DNA of 64,000 bases from Nymphaea colorata (lineage: Eukaryota > Streptophyta > Magnoliopsida > Nymphaeales > Nymphaeaceae): the NCBI RefSeq assembly GCF_008831285.2, contig NC_045148.1, positions 16,842,802 through 16,906,801 on the forward strand, in the 5' to 3' direction. The translations under genes and the position numbers were made by a program. The notes beneath the pieces were generated by a model. That model was given only the letters and a program-made list of their open reading frames with translations. It did not search any database and was not told the origin of the DNA. Below, in pieces: positions 44,710-57,926 of this stretch (positions within the stretch are counted from its first letter, which is position 1; each line of letters starts with the position of its first letter).

Positions 44710-47370
44710 CCTGAGAATCGCACTCTCTTCTCAGCTCAGTTTCGTCAGAGAATACCCTGGAAAAGCAAAACCCAATTCTTAGAACAACGCAGATCCCATT
44801 GAGAAAGCCCACTTTTTCACCCATATATATGTGAAAGATGAAGATTTTTTTAGAGAAGAAGAATGACCCAGATAAGGAAACGCTTTTCTCTAAGGAGCTT
44901 AAGGGTTGGGATATAAGGAAAACAGCTACTTGAGCCATGAGGACCAAGGAAAACAAGGAAGTCGAAGAGAGAAGGCATGGAATGAGAAGCGACTTACAAG
45001 TATGGAATTAGGATTCCTTTACCTTCACTTGTGGTAGAATGAAGGGTTCCTTGGGTGTTTGGGCTTTCTGAGGCAGAGAGGGAAAGAGAAGCAAGAGATG
45101 GAGTGTGGGATTGTTACTTCTTCAATTTGTTTCCCAGACATCTATAGAGAGAGAGGGAGAGGGAGGAGAAACTGGGGAAGCTGGTGCCTGGTGCTTATAT
45201 TTTTATTTTCAGTTCTGCTTTGTTTAATTATGGTTTTCCACTAATTCTGCTAAGGTTAGCAAAAATAGGAAAAGAAACAAAATTCGTTTTTTGTCTTATT
45301 TAGGTGTTGTGGCTCCTTCTTGTCTAAACATTTGAGCAATAATTTTAACTGGGCATGGTATTGGTGCCCAACCAGGAGCAACAAAATTAAATTTTATAAT
45401 AAAAAATATAATTATTTAAATTAATTTCACATCATGGGTATTAAGTGGGGGTGCAGGAACATCATGACCACTAAGAACACCACGTTGATCACGACCCCTT
45501 TTTTCACCGGTTTTTCCGTTTAAATGGACGCCGGTTCACCTTCCGCTCTTGTTTGTGGTCGCCCTCTTCGCGATCCATGAATCTCTCTCTCTTCTCCAGT
45601 AATTCTAAAAAACTGCTAAATGCTACAGTATGAAGAACACCAAACAGATATCATTTGAACATATTTCAGGTACTTTTACTTGTAAAAAGTTCCAATCTTT
45701 ATGCTTTTGTTTCCCTTGCATTTGAAGAGACAATTTTTCTGTCTTCTACCCAAAGAAAAGAAACACTTGTGTTTTCAGTTTTTTTGTTTTTTGTTTTTTT
45801 TTTGTGGATGGCAAACTCAAAAACCGAACTACTGTTAATTGTTACCCTCATCTATTCCGTTGAAGACAGATCCCAGTTGAGTGTGATCATGCATTGAAGT
45901 AATGTCCTCTGTTTTATAAGCGCCATTAAGTTTTTCTATTATCATATAAACCTTCCAAGAATCATACCACTTAGTAAGCCTAGCCGTTGAAGGTAAAAAT
46001 CTAAGCAAAATTGCAAGAAAGTAATAACATATAGTCGAAATTTCCCAAAAAACAAAAAAGAGCCTCTTTTGGAGGTTAAAGGCAGAGGTTGGCCACTCTC
46101 CATTTTCTGCTAAACACCTAGCGCTATGCTACTCTATGGTCTCCCTTTAAATGGTAAACAAGGGCACTTTGCTCTATTCTTGGATAAAGAAAGATTAAAA
46201 GATCAATTTTAGGACTACTCGTGGTTTGAAGCTATCAAAAGTTGCTTTGTCAGATTTAATGACCAAAATACTGGACTGCTTTCTGCAACTTGCTTCCACC
46301 TTAGGCATGTTCTTCCGAAAACTGAACTTATTTTCATTCAATTAGACTTGGTAAATGCGTGCAACAGAGGCTTTGCTTGGACTTGGCGCTTTCATCTCAA
46401 AACAGAAGTCCGCTATGTTATCCGCAACTCATCTTTCTATATGATCAGTTGGCATTTCCATCTGTAAACTGTAATATTACCTTGCTGTAATGTAATATAT
46501 TATGATATCAAATATATGTTTAAACAAGCTCATATGAATCGTCCATGCTCAACAGAAATCAACAAAGCACTTGTCTCGCTTGCTTAGTACACAAATTGCT
46601 CGGTTTGATTACTAAATCCAACTTAAACACTTGTTTCTAATTAGATGATCTAACCAGTCATTGGAAAAGACATATAATAGGCATTGGAGGAGGTTGGGAA
46701 AAGAGGACTTCGACTTTCACTGGAGCAATGAGATTTTCTTCCACTCACCAAAAGTCTTTACGCACCACATGAGGGACAGATGACGGAGATTGAACCATGC
46801 TTTGAAACAAGAGTCCTAGTTTCACTTTACTTGACAAAATGTTTGACATACATCAATCCCTATACAATGATTGAACGCCAACATTACTTCCCCCAGAGAC
46901 TTAAACGGATCGGGCATCGTATGCTTTGTAGAACAATAAATTTGGATTTTGACATGCAGTTTTTTATTCAAATTTGGATTGAAAGAAGACTGAGACGTCA
47001 TTGCGTATAAAAGCTGGATCTTACACTACTTCGGTTGAATTTGGTTCCAGAAAGTAGAGTTCAAATCTGAGACTGAATGCGAATCCAATTAGATAGGGTC
47101 TGAATAAATCAAATACAGTAAATGACGGATCCAATCTGAATCAGTGAACTTTGCCCTTCCTCTTGGTAAACCTTAGTAACTCATGAAAGGTGATACACCA
47201 AAACAAAGTTGCATAAAAGCTTCAAGTTATATAGTGAATGCTTAGGGATAGGCTCTAGACCTTTATTATCCTAAATAATTGATACAAACGACGTAAAGCA
47301 TCTAAGTTAAAAAGAAGTTAGAAAGTTCAATATTCAAAGCACAAAATTCTTTAGGCAAGTGTGGGGCCAG
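44710..47370. other. promoter side of the RINGv gene and intergenic
   Basis: 44710-45180 is probably leader and promoter of the minus-strand RINGv gene and contains a GA-rich run (45141-45171). Beyond it no gene was recognised. 46920-47140 is another copy of the GAATCCAAATT-type dispersed repeat. Confidence 0.4.
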
Positions 47371-47480
47371 GGGCGGAACCAGGGGAGGTGGTGAAAGGAG
47401 CCTCGGCCATGTCAATATTTTCAAATTATAATTCAGCTCCCTTCACGAAAAAATATCCTTCACGAAAAAATATTGGCTCC
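47371..47480. repeat. transposon-head remnant
   Basis: GGGGCGGAACCAGGGGAGG followed by CCTCGGCCATGTC and AT-rich sequence: the same kind of head as at about 8036 and 9485. Also a short tandem repeat CCTTCACGAAAAAATAT (twice, 47440-47472). Confidence 0.5.
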
Positions 47481-47655
47481 TCTCCCAGTGACTTTGTGTT
47501 AGGTAGGCTCAAGTGAAGCTGGTTATATACACCCCTTTCTCAAGTCATAAAAAGAGAAAACCCCTTAACAAGAACAAAAAAAAAGTAGTGAAAAAATTAA
47601 AAGTTCCAAAACAAAAATATTTCTTTTTAAAAAGTCTCTAAAATACCTTAACTTA

Positions 47656-47670
47656 CTCTCTCTCTCTCCC

Positions 47671-47715
<45 letters not shown>
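47656..47715. repeat. (TC)n microsatellite
   Basis: An almost unbroken TC/CCCTC array of about 55 bp. It is non-coding. Confidence 0.95.
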
Positions 47716-47716
<1 letters not shown>

Positions 47717-50700
47717 AAAAAGGCACAGTTAAATGAAGACAAATGGAATCAAGACATAGCGAGAGTGCAGCTCTTGGTCATCCACCTACTCTCAAACATC
47801 CAGAAGAAAAACAAAACTCGGGTTTTTTTTAAAAGAAAAAGGAAAACCAGAACTCTTAAAAATAGCTTTTTTTTAAGCTTTTATAATTTTATAAGGCGAA
47901 ATATTATTTTAAAAAATGAAAAAGTTTATGGTAGGACATGTATATGTATATTTTTGTAACTTGGGTTGGCTTTCTAGAGCCAAACAAGTCCATTGAATTT
48001 GTTGTTGGGGGAGTGGATGTATAGTGGGGCATGCTCAATTGAAAGATGTTGAAGAAAAGGATTTGTGTTATCCGTTTGGTTGGTTGATTTGGCTAACAAC
48101 TTGGCTTCTGAGAGCGACTTAGACGATTTTATGTGGACTCGCTTGGCTCACGTCCTTGTTGATCAGATCACATCACGTCGCTCATCATCTATGCTTGCTT
48201 GCAGATTAGAGGAATAGATGGACAAGGGGATGAGCAGATTAGCAGCACGTCAACTATCATCTGCTAAATATCATCTGCCAATTTGTGGTTGATATCCATA
48301 AATTAAAAGAGTGGTTGTTAATAAAAGCATTAATAAAAACCCATGTTTATAATCAACGCAGATATGGGCATGTGCTCATGCGTTCGTGCATGCCATTCTG
48401 ATCAGTTCCGTGAATGTGTTCTCCACTTTTCAAGTTCTTTTTATAATTTATTTAAATATGTCTATTTGTGGGACATTGGGTCCCCATATCTACTTGGAAA
48501 TTAACGAAAAGGATGAACCACAATATGCATAGCTGATGAGAATGCCGAACCTGCAAAAAAAGCAGAAAATCAAATTTGTTAAAAGAAAAGATGATGTAGG
48601 GGTAAGTATAGATGGGACATATTGGTTCTTTTATTCACACACTGCACACACCCGACCTGATAAAGAGTTGGGGTTCGGGCAGCGCTATAACTTGCAATTG
48701 CGGCATGAACACAGCCCGACACCTAAAATCCGAGCTCGGGTTTGGCCCGGCTCAGCCCAATTATAACAAAAGATATATTTTTAATTATAAAAAATACATA
48801 AACATAATTAATCATAATAAAATATATCTAATTATATATATATTAATACAAATAATATTAAAAAAGAAATATTGGGCCAACCCGGGCCCGATACCGGTAC
48901 TGAGCTTGGTGCTGAGCATTAATAACATAGTCTCTCTCTCTCCCTGTCTCTCTCTCTCCCTCCCTCTCTCTCTCTCTCATATTATCTCTAAATTATCCTT
49001 GAAGTTAGTATAATGGGATTGAGTAAGAGCTTCTAGTGACCAACCTGGGATTGAGTAAGAGCTTGGAGTGACCAGCCTTATTTTTTTAATCTTTGAAGGT
49101 CAACTCTCTATGCTGCAAAAATAGGACTACCAACACACAAGTTGAAGTGCGGTGGAGCTTCATTTGGAAGAACCAAAAGCAAGTCCTATATCTTGAGGGA
49201 TGAGGTCTTGACTTCGGCCTTCTTTGATGGGTGGGTCAAACCCCATTCACTTGAATTATCTTTATCTATTATTTCTGCTAAAAATCATATTAACTTACAA
49301 CAAAAATCAATTGGCACGGTTGTTAGTGCTAGATTTTTCATAGTTATTCTTGAAAGCACTTTGTCTTCGTTTATATTGAATTAATCGTCTGAGGGAACTT
49401 TTGCTAAAATAAACAGCTGCATGATCCTTTTTAATTTTTAAATGTGGATAGTCTGTGCTTTAACGAGGGATATCTGACTTGAGGGGATTCGTTATGGCTC
49501 AGGGAAAAAAAATGTAAATAAATAAAAGACCGATACTTAATTTTAAAATCTGACAAGCACCATCATAAAAATACTCTTTTATTGGGAGTAAAAGAAAGTG
49601 AGCCTCAAACAATTAGATGGCCGACCAAAAACAAAAAAAACTTTTCTGGTACACCACCAAGCAGGAATAGAGTGATAAAATAGCAGTGAATTGCATTCAA
49701 CATCATAAAACGTGTCATTCAGGAAGAGGGAAAGTGTCTCCACTCGAGAGGCAGATGCAACCATTCGCAGAATTCAATTCAAATTTGTCTTATTTATAGG
49801 GAGTCTGCACAAACCTATCTCTAGCACCACCTACTCTAGAAAAAATTATTCAACGAAAATGCTTCTATGGTCACAAAAGTATCTTCAGTTAACACTTACG
49901 TGTGTTTTTTTATGAAAAATAACTCGAAAGAGCATTAAATGTGTGAACCTTCTTCACAGTGGCAATAAATTAAACACTATGTCAAACACTATTTGCGACA
50001 GTTCACAGGTTAGAAGCCCATAGCTTGAACATGCATACTCATGGGAGTCGAACAATCTTCGTTATGATTCTGTCATTACTAGTAGAACCTATGACGTTTG
50101 CTAGAGATACGGAGAAAGAAGGTGAAAATTCTCACCTGCTCCATCCCAACATTGAATCATTCATGGCGCCAACTCGCAGTAAAGAGAAGACAGTCTACCT
50201 CTATCTTGGCAGTACATGCTAATAGCTTCACCAGCAGCAGCCAAATGGTGAGCTCAATGGCGGATTCTCTTTAAAATATGTCTTGATATATAACGACCTT
50301 AGAAGTTTGCTCTTCCATATGAATGCTTAATTTGCTCTTCCATTATATATATGTATATATATGCATGGCAGTTTTCTGTTGTTGGTCATTCAATGATTTT
50401 GGTTTGGTGGTTGGCAAAATAAAGCCTTCACCAAGTTGATTCGACTTTAATGGGAAAGAAAACTTGCATGTCATAGTCAAACAGTGTCGAAAGTTTAAAT
50501 TTAATATATAATCTAAGAGCATGTCCCCACTCCCTCTTGACTTTTACCAACACTGGCAGGTGGGTGCGCTCGCTTGTAACTTTTTCCCTGTCTAGTGAGT
50601 TGCCAAATTAAAATTCAAATTGCTGTTCAAAGTCAATCGAGCAATAAATAGAGTTAGGTTCTTCCAGAGTCAAGAATCAGGTCCTTTCTTTCTTTGTCTA

Positions 50701-53079
50701 CTGGTGTCTAGGATGATTGCCTCACCTGCTTCTTAATGTCTGCAATATTCTTTATTCAACAAGAAACTATTGCATAGCTTCAAGAGGAAGAAGTGTACGG
50801 ACTTTTAAAATTAATTGCCATCAAATCTTATGAGAAAATATTATAAGGCCTTTTGAATTCAAACCTGCCTTACATCATCCCTTCATCACAAGAAGCTTGT
50901 TTTCTTGATTCTTATTTGGTAGGTTGGAAGAAAGCGTTCAATTGTTTCCTTTGCACGCTAGGTCAAGGCAAAAGCTTTACCATCATCATCTAACATTGTA
51001 GGAGTCTGTTGTTAGCAAAACCCTTCATCTCCATCTTTACCAATGTTGACAGACACCTATGAAGGCAGCAAACACATAGTCGTGGGATTCAAACTTGTGA
51101 TGTTCTTTCAATTTGGTGACGCTTACAAGTAATAAGGCCCGTGCTGCCAGTAATACTTACTTCATAATTTACTTGCAAGTTTTAATGGTTCTAATATTAA
51201 TGGTGTGGAATTAAATCGTATGGTATATTTCTCCCTCCTCCCTCCCTTTTCCCTGTGAAAATATAGTCCAGAAGGAAGTGGATATACTCTGTTTGATTGT
51301 AATCTCCACAGGAAACTGCAAGTACTCTAGCAAAGTACCTCCAGATTGGTGGCTCTAGATTTGTTATGTACCAACTTGGTGGAATACTTCACAGGCCACA
51401 GTTGTCCTATGTAAAGAGCCTCTGTGAGCTAAAATCCAACATAAGCATGTAAACGTATTACTATCAAGTATCAACCCCTCTATTGTGAAATACTGTGACG
51501 GCTCATTTTCAGATTATGACAAGATCGATGAAGATCCCATTCATTGCGAACTACCAACTGACAGAAAACTGTGAGAAGAGTAAAATCCAAAGGGCCCGTG
51601 GAACTTTGAATTTGTCTTGTCAACATGAAGCATGAGCCGTTAGTCCTCCGTAGCCTTAGGTAACAAGTGGATTTTATTTAATGAGAGCCTCCTTTGGAGT
51701 CTGATGTAACTCACTGTGTCGATTACAAAATTTCTGTGAAGTTATTTTCCAGAGCAGTAGTAAAAGAAAGGTTCTGCTTGTCTGCTTCTCATGCGAGGCT
51801 AATGGAATTCTAAATACCACCTTCAACATTTTGCCGCTTCCATGTAATTATTTAATAGATTGGCTCCCCGAGGATCCTAATATTCTCAAGTTCCCATATG
51901 TTGAGGCGTTTCCATTAAGATTGGAAAATCTTCCCCACCTCCACACGTGAGAATGGAAACTAATTGCAGGCAGAATATTCAACCATGGAGAAATGGACGT
52001 ATCTATAGACCAGCACGCGTCACGCTAGGTAAAAGGACATTGAATCATTGATGCTTCCAACTTGAAAACTGTACATGATGAGTCGGATCTGGTCCCTAAA
52101 ATCAAGAATCACAGAAACCCATAACCTGGATGCAACCCAATTGGCTTCTATACTGACCCATTCCATTATTGGCCATTCTCCCTTCTAATTAGGGAGCACT
52201 TGGCAGCAGTCGTTCATGTGCTCTACAGATAAAAGCTCCAGATAGCGTGTAAATTAGATGTGCTTTGATGTTTCAAAAGGACTCTGGATTTCCTTTTGGG
52301 GTAAAGAAGATAGTGCACCAAAGTGCCTTTTGTGACTTGTGTGTGAGAAAGAGACTGGACTGGACTGGTTGGTGATCATTGTTTTTCTCTGTTGGTGTTG
52401 TGCATGTTTTTACTTTGCATCTGAAAGTTATGAAATGCAGACGACAGGAGATTAAGAAAAACAGGAAAAATAATAGAACAGAATTACCATTAGTTGGGAT
52501 CTAGTAAAAAGTTTACCCCGATACATATAGCATAGCTGGTCGGTCTGAAGAACATGTAGACAATACATCTTTGGTTTGATTCTCATAGATGTTATTCTTA
52601 TAAACTGCAAATAATGACATGCGATATTTAAACCGAATGGTGTATCATAAGACCACTCAAGACCCAAATCAACCCTAAACCTTAGGGACAGGGGGAAAGT
52701 TTATGTGGTCCAATTGATATAAATCAAGGTTTTAAGTCGTCGTTTATTTTCTGCAAGGGTGAGTTTCAAACTTACCAAACCTTAAACTTTTATAACCGTT
52801 GGTCATCGTAGAAGTCTGTGTGGAAGTTGGAATTCGATGACTCGAGGGTTTGTCTTTATCAATTCGAAATGGCAAATAAGTTTTAATTTTATCTTGTGGG
52901 TTTTCCTTAATGCAACCTAAAAGAATGATCACCTCTTTATGGTGACGTTGGTTTATAAAGCAACCTGACGATGAACCACAAGGGTCACAGTTTTACAGTC
53001 TTCCCGTAGCCTTTTATTGATAGATACAAACAGCAAAGCACTCATTACTTTCCGATGGCATCGGGCCACGCACGTGTTC
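47716..53079. other. long intergenic stretch
   Basis: No gene recognised over 5.3 kb. 48640-48925 is a second copy of the GC-ended, AT-cored element seen at 13060-13470 (GAGCTCGGGTTTGGCCCGG on the left, CCAACCCGGGCCCGATACCG on the right of an AT-rich centre). 48932-48980 is a (TC)n run. 49020-49080 holds a short direct repeat (GGGATTGAGTAAGAGCTT). Small frames elsewhere lack any family resemblance. Confidence 0.45.
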
Positions 53080-53303
53080 TGTGAAATTAACAGTAAGAAA
53101 GAAGAAGAAGAGGCTCAAGAGGAAGAATCGTATGTTCTGTACTTTGTTATTGACAACTTTCTATCTTAAAATACACAGTAGCAAGAAATTAGGGACATGG
53201 AGTTACAACGGATTCTCTGTTACAACAGAATTGGAAACAATATCTTGACTAATAAAGAAGATTTTATTTTCAAAATTCTAACGGTTTCGACAGTCATCCT
53301 ACA
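53080..53303 (-). repeat. 3' LTR of the copia element
   Basis: 224 bp, starting TGTGAAATTAACAGTAAG on the + strand and ending GTCATCCTACA. It differs from the other LTR at four positions: two transitions and two A/T transversions. Confidence 0.96.
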
Positions 53304-53315
53304 CTCCCCTTCAAG
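53304..53315 (-). other. polypurine tract
   Basis: On the minus strand, TTGAAGGGGAG directly precedes the 3' LTR; it primes plus-strand DNA synthesis. The polyprotein frame ends at 53311, overlapping it. Confidence 0.85.
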
Positions 53316-56300
53316 TTGGAGTGTGCAGATCTATGACACCCAACTTGGCCTTCAAGCTTTGAAACATATCTCTGCCCAATGGTTCTGTAAAAATATCAGT
53401 CAGCTGCAATGACGTGGACACATGCTGAGGTTGAATTATTTTTTGTTGAACCTTCTCTCGAACAAAATGACAATCCAATTCTATATGTTTTGTTCGTTCA
53501 TGGAAAACTGGACTTTTGGAGATATACAAGGCTGCTTGATTGTCACAATATAGACTTATTGGTTTGTGATGGTGTACATCCAAATCCTTTAATAGTGCCT
53601 TCAACCATACAATTTTGCATGCAGCAGTAGCCATCGCTCGATATTCCGCTTTTGCGGATGATCTGGCTACGGTAGTTTGCTTCTTTGACTTCCATGAGAT
53701 TGGACTTTTGCCAAGAAAAACCACAAAACCACTTACTGATTTTCGACTTGAAGGACAGCTCGCCCAATCAGAATCACAATACGCTCTTAACTGCATTTCA
53801 CTAGATGATGATAGAAAGATACCTTTTCCAGGAGATGATTTTAAGTATCTTAGTATGCGAAGAGCTGCTTCATAATGTGGAAGTCGTGATGATTGCATGA
53901 ATTGACTTAACGTATGAACTGAATATGTTATCTCTGGACGAGTAATAGTCAAATAGATCAAGCGCCCTACTAACCTTCGATACAAAGCTGGATCTTTAAT
54001 CGGTTCACGTTCATCTGGAGTTAGTTTCAGTTTTTGATCCATAGGAAACTCGGCTGGTTTTGCTCCTAATAGACCAGCGTCAGAAAGAATCTCCAATGCA
54101 TACTTTCTTTGATTTAAAAATATCCCGGATGGCGCTCGAGCAACCTCAATTCCTACGAAATACTTGAGATTTCCTAGATCTTTTATATGGAATCTGGAGT
54201 GTAAAAAGATGTTGATTGAAGAAATACCATGCTCATCATTTCCTGTAATAATAAGATCATCCACATACACTAGGATAGCAATAAACTGATTTCCAGAGTG
54301 CCGAGTGAATAATGTGTAATCTGCATTGGATTGAATAAAATGAGCATCCTTAAGGGCAGTCATGAGCTTGTAAAACCAGTTACGTGGTGATTGTTTAAGT
54401 CCGTATAAGGACTTATGGAGCCGACAAACAGTAGTACTGGAATACTCCTCCTCACGAAGAAGGCCTGGAGGAATGGTCATATAAACTTCTTCGTGCAGAT
54501 CCCCATGTATGAATGCATTACTAACGTCCATTTGATATAGGGGCCATTGACGAGTTGCAGCAACCGCAAGTAAAGTCCTCATGGTAGTAAGCTTGGCGAC
54601 TGGAGCAAAAGTCTCATGAAAATCGATACCCTCAATTTGAGTATACCCTTTTGCTACAAGTCGGGCTTTGTAGCGTTCGATGGTACCATCAGACCTCCGT
54701 GTGACTTTATATACCCAATGACATCCAATTGGGTTTTTATTTGGAGGTAGGGTAGTAAGAGACCAAGTGGTATTTTGTTGGAGAGCGTGGATCTCATCAG
54801 CCATAGCTTGGCGCCAGTGTTGATGTTGCACCGCTTTCGCATACGAGCTAGGTTCAGCATCACTCAAAATAGAGGTCAAAAAAGCAAAGTGTGGTGGGGA
54901 AAACTTAGAATGGTAAAGATAATTCTGAATGGGATACCGTGTACCTGAAGATGGGGTCATGGAGTGAGGATCCTTAGGCATCGAATCTGATACCATCACG
55001 TTTGAGCACACATACTGACTGAGATAGGAAGGTGGGTGTCTTGGGCAACTTGATTTTCGTATGGTGGGTTGAGGTTGGGATGAAATGGAAGAATTATGAT
55101 GATTGACTGGTTCAGTACAAACGAGATGGGTAGGTGGAATGGGTGGTGACATTGGTGGAACTGGCTCATGCGCACTTACAATTGGAGAGTCACGTTCTTC
55201 ACTCACATAGTCTTCTTGTGGTGTTGGCAACACAGGTGAGTTCAAACCATCATCATTTTGAAATTAGAATGGGAACCGGTCTTCATAAAATACCACATCA
55301 CGACTTATAAAAATTTCTTTGGAGTCAAGATTGTAGACTTTATATCCTTTTTTATTTGAAGGATATCCTACAAAAATGCATCTATATGCACGTGTGGTAA
55401 ATTTATCTCGGTGTGCACTCATATTTCGAGCATAACATAGACATCCAAAAACACGCAAATCTTCATAGATGGGCTTTTTATGAAACAATAGTTTAAAAGG
55501 AGATTTATTATTCAAAATAGGGGATGGGAGACGATTAATCAAGAATGTGGCTGTTAAAATGCATTCGCCCCAAAATTTAATAGGTAGGTGTGCATGAAAA
55601 CGAAGCGCTCAGGCGACTTCAAGTAAGTGACGATGTTTTCTTTCAACTCTTCCATTTTGTTGTGGTGTCGCAACACATGAAGTTTGGTGTTCTATCCCAT
55701 GTATATAAAGAAATTCTTGCATATTATTTGCGATAAATTTTGAACCATTATCACTTCGAAGACATTTAATTTTGGTATGAAATTGGTTTTCTACCATAGC
55801 ATGGAACCGAGTGAAACAAGAAAAGGTTTCAGACTTAAAGCGCATCAAGAAGACCCAAGTTGCATGAGAGAAATCATCAACTATAGTGAGGAAATAGTGT
55901 GCTCCAGGATGTGAGGGCGTGGCATATCCTCCCCAAATATCGCAGTGAAGCAATGCAAATAGGAAACTTGCTCTACTACTACTATGAAAAAAGGGCAAGC
56001 AGGAGAACTTAGCTTTATGACAAGCATCACATAGAAATTCATGCTTGGAAATAAGAACATCAGAATTCAAAGATTGAGTTTTGTCAAACGAAGGGTGTCC
56101 AAGTCTCATATGCCAAACAAGAGATTTATTAAGAGAAGAAACGGAAAGAGCATGAGAACTGGCCGGTAATCGTAGATGGTACAATCCGCCACATAAGCTA
56201 CCCACTCCAATCAGCCTCTTCGACAAACGGTCCTGAAAGAGACAGCAAGATGAGAGAAAAACAGCAGCATAGTCAGTGGTTTTGGTGAGTTTAGGAATTG

Positions 56301-57588
56301 ACGATAGATTGTATTTAAATTCTGGTATGTAAAGGACGTCTATAAGTATGAGATTCGGCTGGAGTTTAATGGTTCCTGTATGAGTAGCTGAAAGTTGCTG
56401 GCCATTTGGAAGAATAATAAGACGCACTTTGGGTAGAGGAATGACATTGGACATCAAATGAAGTTGGGGAGTCATATGGTCTGAGGCTCTGGTATCAATA
56501 ATCCATGGTAAATGATTGGAGAAATTGAGTGTATGCTTACCTGCGACGTTTGCGGCAGCAGGTTTATCATCAGCACTAAGCCATGCCGTTAATTTGCTGA
56601 GTTGATCTTCAGTCAATTGGGAGAGAACTGTTGCAGCAGTAGTGACATTTGCCGAGGATCCATTTTGAGTGTGTCCGCCTTTAGCCATTTCAGGTGAAGC
56701 TTTAGATTTTGGATGGTTAGGCGGGTAGCCATGTAATGCATAACAGCGTGCTTGGATATGCCCAAGTTGTCCACAATGGTCACATTTTGGACGTGGCCTG
56801 TTCCTAGTGTACTGCTGTCCTCTTGGCTGAAAGTTTTTGTTAAAAGAAGGTAGTGAGTTTACTGCTAACGCAGTATTTTCAGAACTTAAGAGTTGTGGAA
56901 CTAGTAGTCGCCGAGTTTCCTCTTGCAGCACAAGGGAGTAAACCTTGTTAATATTGGGTAATGGATCTTTGGCAAGAATCTGGCTTCTAATGTTGCCATA
57001 CGATTCATTGAGTCTCATCAAAAATTGATACACTTTCTCACGATCTTGATAGAAATTGAACTCTTTAAAAGCACCACATGAGCATGTAGGCACAGTAGAA
57101 TATGAAGCAATTTCATCCTATAAAGTCTTTAGACGAGTAAAATAATTTGGTAAGGAGCATTGCTCTTGTCATAGATCAGAAACCATCTTCTTCAATTGGT
57201 AAATACGAGAAGCATTACCTTGAGAAAAACGATCTTGTAGGTCATTCCATACCTCACGAGCCTCATTGGCATAGATAACACTGTCAACGATTTCCTTTGA
57301 GAGTGAGTTGAGAAGCCATGAATGTACCAGATCATTGCAGCGGATCCAAGCTTTATGGTCTGGACTGTTTAGTGGAGGTTTGGGAATGGAACCATCAATG
57401 AACCCAAATTTGTTCTTTGCACTTAAGGCCGTCTTCATTGCTCTCTGCCATGTTGCATAGTTGTCACCGACTAAAGGACTGGTCACAAGGATAGCACCAG
57501 GATTATCCGAGTGGTGCAGGAGAAAGGGTGACGTGTTGGCTTCAATTTGATCATCACCATTATTATGAACACCCGATGCGTTAGCCAT
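53311..57588 (-). pseudogene. copia gag-pol polyprotein, one frame with four premature stops
   Basis: The likely start is the ATG at 57588 (MANASG). The same frame then runs 1426 codons to 53311 and is interrupted by four stops: TGA near 57171, TAG near 57120, TGA near 55611 and TAA near 55263. Domains in order: UBN2-type gag (NYATWQRAMKTALSAKNK); zinc knuckle CDHCGQLGHIQARC (about 56784); protease WIIDTRASDHMT (about 56500), where the usual D-S/T-G reads D-T-R; integrase with an HHCC finger and a D..D..E core (RSDNGSKF, QQNGRVERKH); reverse transcriptase with QMDVSNAFIHGDLHEEVYM and YVDDLIITGND; RNase H with YCDSDWASC, KAEYRAMA and YCDNQAAL. The catalytic residues of the last three domains look intact. 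Loss of the protease glycine and the stops make it non-autonomous. Confidence 0.95.
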
Positions 57589-57685
57589 GAGAGCAGGATG
57601 AAAAACAGGGCACAGCAGAATGAAGAACAAGGCACAAAGCAGAGAAACAAGAGAGTAGAAAGCCAACTCTCTTACCCACACGGGT

Positions 57686-57697
57686 GCTCTGATACCA
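57686..57697 (-). other. primer-binding site (initiator Met-tRNA)
   Basis: Read on the minus strand, TGGTATCAGAGC directly follows the 5' LTR. It is the classic plant copia site complementary to the 3' end of tRNA-iMet. Confidence 0.95.
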
Positions 57698-57921
57698 TGT
57701 GAAATTAACAGTAAGAAAGAAGAAGAAGAGGCTCAAGAGGAAGAATCGTATGTTCTGTACTTTGTTATTGACAACTTTCTATCTTAATATACACAGTAGC
57801 AAGAAATTAGGGATATGGAGTTACAACGGATTCTCTGTTACAACAGAATTGGAAACAATATCATGACTAATAAAGAAGATTTTATTTTCAAAATTCTAAC
57901 GGTTTCGGCAGTCATCCTACA
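57698..57921 (-). repeat. 5' LTR of the copia element
   Basis: 224 bp with TG...CA ends, next to the primer-binding site, so it is the upstream LTR of this minus-strand element. It would hold the promoter. Confidence 0.96.
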
Positions 57922-57926
57922 TGTTC

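Larger units (their letters stand above)
53080..57921 (-). mobile_element. complete Ty1/copia LTR retrotransposon
   Basis: A 4842-bp element on the minus strand, flanked by the perfect 5-bp target duplication TGTTC (53075-53079 and 57922-57926). It has two 224-bp LTRs with TG...CA ends, a primer-binding site complementary to initiator-Met tRNA next to the 5' LTR, and a polypurine tract (TTGAAGGGGAG) next to the 3' LTR. The internal region is one reading frame in the order gag, protease, integrase, reverse transcriptase, RNase H, which is the copia order. The two LTRs differ at 4 of 224 positions by eye (about 98.2% identical), so the insertion is fairly recent. It cannot move by itself because the frame has four stops. 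Confidence 0.97.
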
